Shown piece after piece: positions 8,677-16,874 of a stretch of 64,000 nt of DNA (position 1 is its first letter; every line of letters begins with the position of its first letter). The DNA comes from Gemmatimonadaceae bacterium (GTDB lineage: Bacteria > Gemmatimonadota > Gemmatimonadetes > Gemmatimonadales > Gemmatimonadaceae), in contig JADZAN010000002.1 in assembly GCA_020852815.1 (NCBI GenBank), positions 186,001 through 250,000 on the forward strand, given 5' to 3'. A program made the translations under genes and the position numbers. Under the pieces are notes generated by a model. It was not told where the DNA came from. It did no database searches and worked only from the letters and a program-made list of their open reading frames with translations.

Positions 8677-10203
8677 CTACCGCTCTGGACGCGACTTGGT
8701 GCGTTTCGCCGCCTTCACCTGCCTGGGATCGAACTGCGCCCTGCGTCCCCCCGTCCAGATCACCAGCGACCCGCACCCCTCGAGCGTCTGGAACTGCACC
8801 GGCACGCTCCCGCCGCGCGGGTACACCTCCATGGCCCGGATGTCCTGCACGTTGACGAACGAGTCGATGTCCCCGTCGATGTTCATCACGCGCATGCCGT
8901 CCACCCAGATCGAGGGCTTGCAGTAGGCCTGGAAGCCCATCCCGCGCATCAGGATCACGTGCCCGAAGCCGCCGCTCGGCAGGACCCGCACTCCCGGCGT
9001 CATCTGCAGCAGGTCGCCGACGTAGATCGGGTTGCGCCTCGCGATCGCCTCCTCGTCGAAGAAGGTGCCGAAGCCGCGCTTGCGACGCTCGTCGAACTCG
9101 CGCATCTCGCGCGACTTCCAGACACTCTGCGCCGTGACACGCACCGTATCGAGGTAGGTCCCGAACGATTCAAGCCGGAAGTCGGCCACCGTTTCGTTGC
9201 GCTCGGAGACGTCGATTGCCCGGCGTTGCGGGAGAAAGCCTAACGCGCGCGCCTCGACCGTGTACGTCCCGGCCGGGAGCTGTTCCAGGCGGAAGGACCC
9301 CGTCGAGTTGGTCGTCGCGTCGAGCCCCGCCCCCCAGAAGGCGAGGCGCGCCCCTTCCAGCGGCGTGCCATCGGGCTTGCGCACCGTGCCGCGCAGCGTC
9401 GCGTCGCCCCGCCGCACCATCACCGTCTCGGCCAGCGTCGTCCCCGACGTCGAGTCGGTCGAGGAGTCGCGCACGGCGACCGCGCGCGAGGCGCCCACGA
9501 GCAGGTCGCGCCGCACGAGCCCCGTGGCCGGGACCTCCAACTCGGCGAAGCCGGACGAATCCGCCCCGCTTGCCGCCAGCACCATCACCATTGCTCCCAC
9601 CGGGAGCCCGCACACCGCCGCCACCCCCTGGTCGTTCGGCTCGCGCTCCACCGATTGCACCGACCGCTGGATCCCGCCCGCGCCGATCGTGATCTCCGAC
9701 CACTGCACCCGCACCGTGGCCGCCGTGCGCACGAAGCCGTTGTCGGCCCCGCGCACCGTGCCCAGGTAGAGCCCCACGGAGTCCACCACCGCGCGCGCGC
9801 CGCAGAAGACCTGACGGAGCGTCGGCGCCGACGGCACCGCCAGCGGCGCGCGCAGGTCGCCGCGCTCCCGCACGTCCACGCGCGACAGCGGCGCCTGCAC
9901 CCCTAACGAGTCCAGCAGCGGATGATAGAACCCGAGCAGGTACGTCCCCGCCTCCACCGAGTCGAAGACAAAGGCCCCACTCGCCGCCGACTCCGTCGAC
10001 CGCGCCTGCCGCGACGCCGTCGCGGTCACCAGCTGCACGATCGCGCCCGCCAGCGGCCGCGACGACAGCGAGTCGAAGACCACCCCCGAGATCCGCGAGC
10101 GCACCACCGACGAGTCGCCCTGCGCGCGCGCCAGTGCCGGCAGCAGCACGCTGGCCAGCGCCCCCACCAGGACTCGTCCCCGTCGCCACGCCATCCTGCT
10201 CAT
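8677..10203 (-). CDS. Carboxypeptidase-regulatory-like / TonB plug-domain protein (no barrel), copy 1
   Basis: A 508-residue exported protein with a signal peptide ending near ALARAQ. It contains two carboxypeptidase-regulatory-like beta-sandwiches: one at about 35-115 (ISGVVFDSLSSRPLAGAIVQLV) and one at about 275-345 (LRGTVRKPDGTPLEGARLAFWG). A TonB-receptor plug-like domain follows at about 400-490 (DLLQMTPGVRVLPSG, WVDGMRV, IRAMEVYPR). The 22-strand barrel of a real receptor is absent: the protein ends soon after a conserved EGCGSLVIWTG motif. A second plug cysteine (QAYCKPSIWVDG) may pair with that cysteine. GAGGTG lies upstream of the ATG. A paralogue follows in the same orientation, so this is a tandem duplication. 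Function unknown; a surface or periplasmic binding role is likely. Confidence 0.82.
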   Translation of the reverse strand: MSRMAWRRGRVLVGALASVLLPALARAQGDSSVVRSRISGVVFDSLSSRPLAGAIVQLVTATASRQARSTESAASGAFVFDSVEAGTYLLGFYHPLLDSLGVQAPLSRVDVRERGDLRAPLAVPSAPTLRQVFCGARAVVDSVGLYLGTVRGADNGFVRTAATVRVQWSEITIGAGGIQRSVQSVEREPNDQGVAAVCGLPVGAMVMVLAASGADSSGFAELEVPATGLVRRDLLVGASRAVAVRDSSTDSTSGTTLAETVMVRRGDATLRGTVRKPDGTPLEGARLAFWGAGLDATTNSTGSFRLEQLPAGTYTVEARALGFLPQRRAIDVSERNETVADFRLESFGTYLDTVRVTAQSVWKSREMREFDERRKRGFGTFFDEEAIARRNPIYVGDLLQMTPGVRVLPSGGFGHVILMRGMGFQAYCKPSIWVDGMRVMNIDGDIDSFVNVQDIRAMEVYPRGGSVPVQFQTLEGCGSLVIWTGGRRAQFDPRQVKAAKRTKSRPER

Positions 10204-10296
10204 GCCATCACCTCGCCTCGTAGAGACGCATCGTCGAGTTTGTCATGTGCCGCAACTCCGCGTGCTCCGCCGTGAAGGAACTTCCCCCAGATTCGC

Positions 10297-11775
10297 CTAA
10301 CGCCGAACCGCCCCCCGCTTCCCCAACCACCCCCGCGCCCCCGTCCAGACCACGATCGACCCGCAGTCCGGTGCCTGGAACTCCACCGGCGCCTGGATCC
10401 GCCTCGGATACACCTCCAGCGCCCGAACGATGCTCACCGGAATCAGGTGGTCGATGTCACTCTCGTACCTCGGCAGCCGCAAGCCGTCCACCACCAGCTC
10501 GGGCTCGCAGCGCGCCTCCCCGTCCGAGCCGCGCATCTTCACCGCCCGCACACCGTCCGTCGTCACCACATCCACTCCCGCAATCCCGCGCAACAGGTCG
10601 CTGAACGCCAGCGGTTGCCGGCGCTCCAACCCCTCGGGGTCGAGAAAGACACCCTGCGACAGCGCGCGCCGCCGCACGAACCCCGCCATCACGTCGCCCA
10701 GCGCGGGGCGCGCGCCGTACACGCGAATCGTGTCGATCGTCGTCGGGAACTCCTCCAGCGGAAGGTCCACCACCACCTCCTGCTGCGCCACCAGGTCCAC
10801 CAGCTCGCGCCGAGGTGCGTAGCCCAGCGCCCGCAGCTCCAGCATGCGCGTCCCTGCCGGGACACCGGCCAGGGTGAACTCCCCGCGCGCATTGCTGCGC
10901 ACCTCCCGCGTTTCCCCGTACAGCCGCACGCGAGCCCCCGCCAGCGGCTCGCCGTACGGCGTGCGCACCGTCCCGCGCACCGTGCTCGACACGGCGCCCC
11001 CAGCGTGCGGCGAGACCTCCACGTCGCGCACCAGCAGGTCACGCACCAGCAATCCGTCGTTGGGGACGCTCACCTCGAGCGTCGCCCCCGAGTCGCGCCC
11101 CGCCGCGGCATTCACCAGCACCAGCCCCCCGGCGGGGACCTCGCACAGCGTGAACCACCCGTCGTCGGCCGAACGCGCCTTCACCTCGCGCACTTTCACC
11201 TCGGCGCCGCGCTTCCCGATCACGATCTCGCTCCAGCGTCCCCGCACCGATGCCCCTTCCACCGGACCCGTCGTCGCGGCGCTGCGCACGTATCCCATCA
11301 CCGCCCCCGACGAATCGCGCATGGCCCCCGACCCGCACGCGCGCCGCAGCACCGTCGCGACGGCGGGGACCGCCAGGTCGATTGCCAGGACCTCGTCGTC
11401 GCGCACGTCGATCGTCGACGTCGGCGCCTCCACCCCGAGCGAATCGAGCTTGGCGTGGTAGAAGCCGAGCAGGAACGTGCCCCGCTCGACGGCGGCAAAG
11501 GCGTAGCGCCCCGTGGAGTCGGTCGTCGCCGTCAGCCGCAACGTCCCGCGCTGCGAGACCAGCTGCACCACCGCACCGCTCAAGGTCGCATGCGAGATGG
11601 AGTCGTACACGATCCCCACCACCCGCGCCGCCGGTATGCGCTGCGCGTCCAGCGTCGGCGCGGCGCGCCCCGCCCCGGTGTGCGACGCGCGCGCGCGCAC
11701 CGCGCCAATCGTCAGGAGCAACATGGCGCACGCCCCCGCCTGCACGATCGCACGCGCCGCGCGCCACATCGTCAT
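10297..11775 (-). CDS. Carboxypeptidase-regulatory-like / TonB plug-domain protein (no barrel), copy 2
   Basis: A 492-residue paralogue of the gene at 8677-10203 with the same order: signal peptide, regulatory-like beta-sandwich (VVGIVYDSISHATLSGAVVQ), variable central part with a second sandwich (VRGTVRTPYGEPLAGARVRL), then a plug-like module with DLLRGIAGVDVVTTDGV, ELVVDGLRLP and ALEVYPRRI. It ends at DCGSIVVWTGARG. The cysteine pair (ARCEPEL and PDCGS) is conserved with copy 1. There is no beta-barrel. The ATG at 11775 lies one base after the stop of the 3-hydroxyacyl-CoA dehydrogenase (TGACATG), so it may be translated from the same mRNA although it is functionally unrelated. The stop codon lies inside a CGTTAGGC motif. 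Confidence 0.8.
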   Translation of the reverse strand: MTMWRAARAIVQAGACAMLLLTIGAVRARASHTGAGRAAPTLDAQRIPAARVVGIVYDSISHATLSGAVVQLVSQRGTLRLTATTDSTGRYAFAAVERGTFLLGFYHAKLDSLGVEAPTSTIDVRDDEVLAIDLAVPAVATVLRRACGSGAMRDSSGAVMGYVRSAATTGPVEGASVRGRWSEIVIGKRGAEVKVREVKARSADDGWFTLCEVPAGGLVLVNAAAGRDSGATLEVSVPNDGLLVRDLLVRDVEVSPHAGGAVSSTVRGTVRTPYGEPLAGARVRLYGETREVRSNARGEFTLAGVPAGTRMLELRALGYAPRRELVDLVAQQEVVVDLPLEEFPTTIDTIRVYGARPALGDVMAGFVRRRALSQGVFLDPEGLERRQPLAFSDLLRGIAGVDVVTTDGVRAVKMRGSDGEARCEPELVVDGLRLPRYESDIDHLIPVSIVRALEVYPRRIQAPVEFQAPDCGSIVVWTGARGWLGKRGAVRR

Positions 11776-11776
11776 G

Positions 11777-12664
11777 TCACCCGGCGAAGTCGTTCGGGAC
11801 CGGTGCCTCGCCACCATGGGTGTAGAATCCTCGCCCGCTCTTCTTGCCCAGCATCCCCGCGGCCACCAGGCGCGTGAGCAGCGGGGGAGGGGCGTAGCGC
11901 GTCTCGCGATACGCGTCGTACATGATTCCCGCCACGCGGTGCAGCGTGTCCAGTCCCACAAAGTCGCACAGCGCCAGCGGCCCCATCGGGTGCGCGGCCC
12001 CCAGCTGCATCCCGACGTCGATGTCCGCCACGCTCGCCACGCCGCGCTCCAGCGCCCGCACGGCATCCAGCATGTAGGGGACCAGCAGCAGGTTCACCAC
12101 AAAGCCGGGCGTGTCCTTCGCCGCGATAGGCTCCTTCCCGATCGAACGCACGAACTCGTACGCGCTGCGCATCGTGTCGTCGCTCGTCGTCACCGTGCGC
12201 ACGACCTCCACCAGTCGCATGGCCGGGACGGGGTTGAAGAAGTGCAATCCCACAAACCGGTCGCCGCGCTGCGTCACGGTTGCCTGCTCCACGATCGACA
12301 GCGACGACGTGTTGGACGCGAAGATCGCCCGCGGCGCCACGATTGCATCCAGCGCGCTCCACAGCCGGCGCTTTGCCTCCAGCTCCTCCACCACCGCCTC
12401 GATCACGATGTCGCACTCGGCGAGCGCGCCAAGCTCCGTCGTGAACGACAACCTGGCCATCGTGCTCGCCAGGGCGTCGGGGGGGAGCTTCCCCTTCTCG
12501 ACCGCCTTGGTGAGCGATCGCTCGATGCCCAGGCGGGCCCGCGTGCATAACGAGTCGTCGAGTTCGCGCAGGATCGTCACGAGCCCCGCCTGCGCGGCAA
12601 CCTGCGCGATCCCCGCACCCATCAGCCCGCCCCCGACGACGCCGACCGTTCCGTGTGTTCGCAT
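11777..12664 (-). CDS. 3-hydroxyacyl-CoA (3-hydroxybutyryl-CoA) dehydrogenase
   Basis: NAD-dependent 3-hydroxyacyl-CoA dehydrogenase of 295 residues, the typical single-domain-pair length. The Rossmann motif GGGLMGAGIA begins at residue 11. SNTSSLSI and the catalytic His segment GLHFFNPVPAMRLVEVV follow. The C-terminal helical domain (KDTPGFVVNLLLVPYMLDAVRALE, MGPLALCDFVGLD) is complete. It would oxidise the hydroxyacyl-CoA produced by the hydratase of the aromatic module about 9 kb downstream, although unrelated genes lie between. I prefer the ATG at 12664 over a TTG at 12670. General fatty-acid or polyhydroxybutyrate metabolism is an equally possible role. Confidence 0.92.
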   Translation of the reverse strand: MRTHGTVGVVGGGLMGAGIAQVAAQAGLVTILRELDDSLCTRARLGIERSLTKAVEKGKLPPDALASTMARLSFTTELGALAECDIVIEAVVEELEAKRRLWSALDAIVAPRAIFASNTSSLSIVEQATVTQRGDRFVGLHFFNPVPAMRLVEVVRTVTTSDDTMRSAYEFVRSIGKEPIAAKDTPGFVVNLLLVPYMLDAVRALERGVASVADIDVGMQLGAAHPMGPLALCDFVGLDTLHRVAGIMYDAYRETRYAPPPLLTRLVAAGMLGKKSGRGFYTHGGEAPVPNDFAG

Positions 12665-12691
12665 GCCCAATAATGGGCCCTCACCGCGCCG

Positions 12692-13597
12692 CTAGCGAAT
12701 CCCCTCCGCGGCGCGCGACACCACGTCCAGGAAGCTCGACAGCGGATTGACCGGACGCCGGATCTCGCCGCGTTCCAGCCGGTCGAGCACCTGCTCCAGC
12801 GCCAGTTGCGCCCGCTCCACCTTCTTGCGATGCGTCGCCGCCACTGCGTACGAAATCGCCCCGCCCCCAAGCGCCGGGACCAACCCCAGCAGCGCGCCGA
12901 ACAGGAGCGACCCCTCGGGCATCATCGACGCCACCGCCATCACCCCGCCCAACCCGAGCACCCCACCTCCCGCCGCGATCGAACCGCCAATCACGTAGTT
13001 GCGCCGCGACTCGCTGAACGACGCGTCGAGCCGCACCATGCAGCGCTGCGGATCCACCTGCACCACGGTCGCTCCCACCTCGTTGGACGAGGTGAGTGAA
13101 TATGCGCGCCCCGCCAGGTTGAATCCCTGCGCCAGTTGCCCCACCAGGTCGCGCCGAGCCTCCCACGTCAGGCGATCGTTGAACCGTCGCATGGGCCGCA
13201 GCGACTCCTCGCGCTGCATCCAGTCGTCGATGCGCCCCAAGAGGTCGGTTGCCTGCCCATTCACCACGCGCGACGCCGTGACCACCTCGGCGCCGAACAA
13301 GCCGCCGACCACCCCGGTGGCCTCGGGGACCGCCACGCGCGTCCGCTCCTCCGCCAGCGCCAGCCGCACGTGCTCGGCGCTGATCCCCACTTCCTTCCCC
13401 ACCTCGATCAGCTGCGCCTCGCTCATCTGCTCGGCAGGCTCCGACTGTCCGGCTTGCAGCTCCGCCGCGCGCGCCAGCACGCGCTCGAGTGCGGCACGAT
13501 CGAGTTGGGGCGCCACCTCCTTGCCAGCCGCCGTGCGTTGCAGCTGGGAGGCAGGACTGCCGGAGTCGGGAGCGTTGGGAGTGCGCGCGTCGGTCAT
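12692..13597 (-). CDS. Hypothetical membrane protein
   Basis: A 301-residue protein of unknown function. The N-terminal third is polar and helical, with a segment (ALERVLARAAELQ, then EAQLIEVGKEVGISAEHVRLAL) that resembles a helix-turn-helix-like or dimerising module seen at the front of membrane-anchored bacterial proteins. A soluble middle part (TASRVVNGQATDLLGRIDDWMQ) follows. Two hydrophobic stretches at about residues 197-215 and 222-240 form a membrane hairpin. A charged tail (HRKKVERAQLALEQVLDRLERGEIRRP) could form a coiled coil. I do not recognise a named family. The stop is 27 nt above the dehydrogenase ATG, compatible with one transcript. Confidence 0.75.
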   Translation of the reverse strand: MTDARTPNAPDSGSPASQLQRTAAGKEVAPQLDRAALERVLARAAELQAGQSEPAEQMSEAQLIEVGKEVGISAEHVRLALAEERTRVAVPEATGVVGGLFGAEVVTASRVVNGQATDLLGRIDDWMQREESLRPMRRFNDRLTWEARRDLVGQLAQGFNLAGRAYSLTSSNEVGATVVQVDPQRCMVRLDASFSESRRNYVIGGSIAAGGGVLGLGGVMAVASMMPEGSLLFGALLGLVPALGGGAISYAVAATHRKKVERAQLALEQVLDRLERGEIRRPVNPLSSFLDVVSRAAEGIR

Positions 13598-13642
13598 GAT
13601 TCGAAATGGGAGTTGGCGACGGGCGTGGGGTGGCGCAACACG

Positions 13643-14812
13643 TCAGATCCCGCCCAGCACGATGTCGATCTGGCGATCGAGCGCCGTCACGATGTTCGCC
13701 GGCAGGGGAAAGGTGGTGTTGAACGCGGTCAATGGATCGGCGGCGGCCAGCGCCGATGCACTGGCGCGGGCGACGCGCAGGTAATATCGCTGGTAGCCCG
13801 CGACCAGTTCAGGCGCCACGCGCTGCAGCAGCATTGCCCCGCCACGCACCGCCGCCAGCGCGCTCCACCTGGCCACGTCGCCGTTGCGTTCGTCCGTCGG
13901 TGACGAGTTGTCGCGCACCGCCGCGGTCGCTGTCGTCCCCACCGCCTCGTGGGCAATCACGTACAGCGCGTCCCTGGGGTCCTCGCCACCGGTGGGAAAG
14001 GTGACCGACATGAAGTTGTCGCTCCCCCCTACCGACAGCGTGCGCCCCTCACCGCCAAGCGGAAGCGACAGGAGGACGCGCCCCTCGCGCTGCATCGCGT
14101 TGCGGATGAAGCGCTGGAAGGCGCTGCGATACGTCCCCGCCCACAGCACGTCGATCGACCCGCGCATCGACGAGCGCCGCGATTGCTCCTGCTGCCAGAA
14201 GGCGCGATAGAAGCGCGATCGCTCGTCGTCCAGCGCGCGCACGAACAGCTGCAACCAGTCGCGATCCGACGCCGTGGGGAAGTAGGTGCGAATCGTCGCA
14301 TACATCCGCAGCTCCTCCTGCGACCGCGCCAGGCGCACGTCTCCCTCGTCGCGCAGGAAGCGATCGACGCCACGCCGCAGGTCGTCCCACGACGCAAAGT
14401 AGAGGGCGAGGAACTGCGCCGAGGTGAGGTTGGCGTTGGTCGCGAACCGTGCCTGGAGCGCGGCGCGATTCTGGTCGAAGACGCCTCCCGCCGGGCGAAC
14501 CCCTGCAATCGACGCCGGATACCCGAGCCGGAAATACGGCACCAGCGACTGGTCGTCCTGCAGCATCGCGAAGCCGTGCAGCCAGAGGTCGACATGCTCG
14601 CGCGTATCGAGCTGCCACCCCCCGCTCGTCGGCCGAGAGACCGGCGTGCTCGCCCCGGTTGTCACCACCCCTCCAGAAGTGGTCGTCGTCGCCCCCACGC
14701 TATCCGCCGGCGCCGGCGTCGCCTTGACCGTCACCGTCTGCGACGACGCACACCCCGCCAGGGCGAGCACGACGAGGAGCAGGACGGGGAATTGGGCCAT
14801 GGCGAGATTCAC
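13643..14812 (-). CDS. Uncharacterised lipoprotein
   Basis: A 389-residue predicted lipoprotein: hydrophobic VLLLVVLALAG followed by lipidated Cys21, then a Thr/Ala/Ser-rich linker to about residue 65. The remaining 320 residues look globular and mostly helical, with REHVDLWLHGFAMLQDD near the start. A segment ALYVIAHEAVGTTATAAVRDNSSP contains an HE pair but no second histidine of an HExxH motif. I do not recognise the family. The start is a GTG at 14812; an ATG four codons later (14800) gives the same lipobox. There is no good Shine-Dalgarno for either. Confidence 0.72.
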   Translation of the reverse strand: MNLAMAQFPVLLLVVLALAGCASSQTVTVKATPAPADSVGATTTTSGGVVTTGASTPVSRPTSGGWQLDTREHVDLWLHGFAMLQDDQSLVPYFRLGYPASIAGVRPAGGVFDQNRAALQARFATNANLTSAQFLALYFASWDDLRRGVDRFLRDEGDVRLARSQEELRMYATIRTYFPTASDRDWLQLFVRALDDERSRFYRAFWQQEQSRRSSMRGSIDVLWAGTYRSAFQRFIRNAMQREGRVLLSLPLGGEGRTLSVGGSDNFMSVTFPTGGEDPRDALYVIAHEAVGTTATAAVRDNSSPTDERNGDVARWSALAAVRGGAMLLQRVAPELVAGYQRYYLRVARASASALAAADPLTAFNTTFPLPANIVTALDRQIDIVLGGI

Positions 14813-14886
14813 TACGGGACGGGGGCGCTGGATTGTGTCAGATCAAGACACTGCTACCCCTGGGCGAACGCCCGCGTTCGCCCACT

Positions 14887-14914
14887 CCCGTCCCCCGTCC
14901 CCCGTCCCCCGTCC
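14887..14914. repeat. Short tandem CCCGTCC repeat
   Basis: Four near-perfect copies of a 7-base C-rich unit lie in the 106-base gap between the lipoprotein and zinc-ribbon genes. Nothing else is recognisable in this gap. Confidence 0.6.
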
Positions 14915-14918
14915 GCCC

Positions 14919-15809
14919 CTACGCCACTCCCCTCCCGCACGTGATGCAGAACTTCCACCCCACCTCCAGCTCCGTACTGCACGCCGGGCAGTGCTGCACC
15001 GTGAGGTTGTGGCCGCAGTTGGGGCAGAAGGTCAGCTTCCGCCCCTCGGGGAGGGTGCCGCTGCAATAGCGGCAGCTGTCGCCGGCGCTCACGGTGATGG
15101 GGGTCGAGCGAGGGGAAGCCATGGCGGCGTCGGACTGGGCGGCGAGCGGAGAGGTGAGTGGGGTGCTTCGCGGTGTGATTCGCGGCGTGATTCGTGGGGT
15201 CGCTCGCGGCGGAAGTGGCGCGATTGGCGCGGGGCTCAGCGCTGAGTTGGGCGGTGAGGCGGCCGGCGAGGCGGGCGGTGAGGCCGGCTGCGAGACTGGC
15301 GTCCTCGCCGACGTCGCCAGGAATGGACGCGACGGCGTCGAGCTGCGCGTCACCGACGGGGCTTCCCCCGTCACCTCCACCGACTCGGTCGCGCGGCCGG
15401 CAAGGGCGGCCTGCTCCGTTGGCGACAGCGACGACGCGGGCGATCGAATCTCGCTCCCCCCCGCCAGGCGCTTCTCCAGCGCCTTGAGCGCCTCCGGTGC
15501 CAGCGAGACGGTCGACGTCGCGAAGACGCGGAACGCCGTCAGCTCGGGCACCGGCGACGCCAGCTCGGTCCGCATCGCCTTCTGCAGCTCGGCGTCACCG
15601 CTCAGGTAGCCGCGCAGCCCCGCCAGCAACTGCATCACCGCCAGTTCGTACTCCTCGTTCGAGTCGAAGCCGAGTTCGCGGCGGTTGGTGCGGTACGGGA
15701 TGATCTGCTGGTAGAGTTGCGAGACCTCGAACCCTCGGGTGAGCAACTCGGGAAAACCGGCGCGGATGTTCTGCACCAACCGGCGGTACAGGCGGTCGAG
15801 CTCGTCCAT
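14919..15809 (-). CDS. Double zinc-ribbon protein with helical N-terminus
   Basis: A 296-residue protein. Residues 1 to about 130 are helical (MDELDRLYRRLVQNIRAGF, then YELAVMQLLAGLRGYLSGD). Residues about 135-235 are a Pro/Ala/Ser/Thr-rich low-complexity linker with a repeated TPRI unit. The C-terminus holds four CxxC knuckles (CRYC, CPNC, CPAC, CITC), enough for two zinc ribbons of the DZR type. No catalytic domain is visible; double zinc ribbons usually mediate protein or nucleic-acid contacts. The start is 3 nt after the stop of the small membrane protein at 15813-15992, so the two are almost certainly co-translated. Confidence 0.8.
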   Translation of the reverse strand: MDELDRLYRRLVQNIRAGFPELLTRGFEVSQLYQQIIPYRTNRRELGFDSNEEYELAVMQLLAGLRGYLSGDAELQKAMRTELASPVPELTAFRVFATSTVSLAPEALKALEKRLAGGSEIRSPASSLSPTEQAALAGRATESVEVTGEAPSVTRSSTPSRPFLATSARTPVSQPASPPASPAASPPNSALSPAPIAPLPPRATPRITPRITPRSTPLTSPLAAQSDAAMASPRSTPITVSAGDSCRYCSGTLPEGRKLTFCPNCGHNLTVQHCPACSTELEVGWKFCITCGRGVA

Positions 15810-15812
15810 GCG

Positions 15813-15992
15813 TTAGCGCTCCAGACGTTCCATCGTCGCGTCGACGTTCGTGTTGTACTTCCCGCGGTTCGAGCCCCCCACCCGCTCGATAGTACGCGTC
15901 ACGACGTCCTCGGCGTGGAGTTGTGCGTCCTTCCAGCCGAACGAATAGCCGGCGGCGAAGCCGATGAGAAGGATCACGAGGATCTTGACCAT
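15813..15992 (-). CDS. Small single-pass membrane protein
   Basis: A 59-residue protein with one N-terminal transmembrane helix (VKILVILLIGFAAGYSFGW) and a soluble tail with KDAQLHAEDVVTRTIERVGG. The ATG at 15992 immediately precedes the hydrophobic segment, so the longer upstream reading is not needed. Its TAA stop is 3 nt before the zinc-ribbon gene, suggesting the pair forms a membrane-anchored unit. No family recognised. Confidence 0.7.
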   Translation of the reverse strand: MVKILVILLIGFAAGYSFGWKDAQLHAEDVVTRTIERVGGSNRGKYNTNVDATMERLER

Positions 15993-16050
15993 TGGGATGG
16001 GCCTCCCGGCCGGTGGGCGAGATAGTGCTTGGACAAGGACGCCCCCCCGA

Positions 16051-16103
16051 GGACGAGGGTCACTCACCAGGGTCTGCACCTCCCCAGGGACGAGGGTCAC
16101 TCA
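16051..16103. repeat. 16-base direct repeat in intergenic DNA
   Basis: GGACGAGGGTCACTCA occurs at 16051-16066 and again at 16088-16103, 37 bases apart. It lies in the 183-base gap between the small membrane protein and the RNase-H-like gene. It could be a regulatory half-site pair; nothing else is visible in the gap. Confidence 0.5.
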
Positions 16104-16175
16104 TCTCCCCTGGCGCCCCCCGCGGCGCCCCTCCCGCGGCGCCGCACTCCCGTCCCCCCCCAGCCTTCGCTGGGG

Positions 16176-16874
16176 CTAGCTTTGCCCCGTCCGCTCATAC
16201 GGAAGTCGGGCCGCCGCCCGGAACTTCGCCGCATCCGGGAACGGCTCGAGTCTCATCCGGCTCTGTACCGCGCTCACCTTCGACGCCCACGCCGCGTACC
16301 CGGACTCGACCAGCCCCTCCGACCTCGTTTGCTCCCCGGCGGCGGCGATGGCCAGGTGGTTCGCGTACTCGTTTTGCGCGTGTCCGTTGTGTCCGCGCAC
16401 CCAGCGCCATTCCACGGCGTGACCGTTCACCGCCCACACCGCCTGCTGCCACAGCTCCAGGTTCTCGATGGGGCCGCTCTTTCGCTTCCACCCGCGGCGC
16501 GCCCAGTCGTGCACCCACTGCGTCATCCCGTCCACGATGTAGCGCGAGTCGGTGGTGAAGACCACGCGGAAGCGCCCGCCCTTGTGCGCGATCGCGCGAA
16601 AGCCCTCGATAACCGAACGCAGCGCCATTCGGTTGTTCGTGGTGGCCGGTTCGGAGATCCAGACGTCGCGCCGCACGATCTCGCCGTCCGCTTTCTGGTA
16701 CTCCACCAGGACGCCGGCCCCGCCGGGGTTCTCCCCTTCACGCCCGTTCCCCAGGCACGATTCGTCGGCGTACATCGCCACCAGCGGGAGGTTGCCCACG
16801 CCGTTGTCGGCGCGCCGCGCGTCATCGCTGGCGGCGCCACTGCTGGCGGCGCCACGCTCGGCGGCACTGCTCAA
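16176..16874 (-). CDS. RNase H-fold protein with two altered active-site residues
   Basis: A 232-residue protein with a clear RNase HI fold at about residues 30-180 and a 50-residue C-terminal extension. The first catalytic Asp (D37 in MYADESCLGNG) and third (D109 in FTTDSRYIVDGM) are present, as is the loop histidine H162 (VRGHNGHAQNE). The usual Glu of TTNNRMEL is alanine (A84), and the last Asp of NExAD is asparagine (N172). Classical two-metal catalysis needs four acidic residues, so activity is doubtful or altered. A TTG start at 16874 overlaps the stop of the 72-residue gene as TTGA; an internal ATG at residue 34 would cut into the fold. Confidence 0.85.
   Translation of the reverse strand: MSSAAERGAASSGAASDDARRADNGVGNLPLVAMYADESCLGNGREGENPGGAGVLVEYQKADGEIVRRDVWISEPATTNNRMALRSVIEGFRAIAHKGGRFRVVFTTDSRYIVDGMTQWVHDWARRGWKRKSGPIENLELWQQAVWAVNGHAVEWRWVRGHNGHAQNEYANHLAIAAAGEQTRSEGLVESGYAAWASKVSAVQSRMRLEPFPDAAKFRAAARLPYERTGQS

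Noticed and set aside
13643-14812. Metallopeptidase assignment for the lipoprotein because of an AHEAVG segment
   Set aside because: Only HE is present; the second His of HExxH and a downstream ligand are missing, so no peptidase call was made.
14887-14914. C-rich tandem repeat as a functional regulatory element
   Set aside because: It is a short 7-base slippage-type repeat in a spacer, with no symmetry or known binding pattern.
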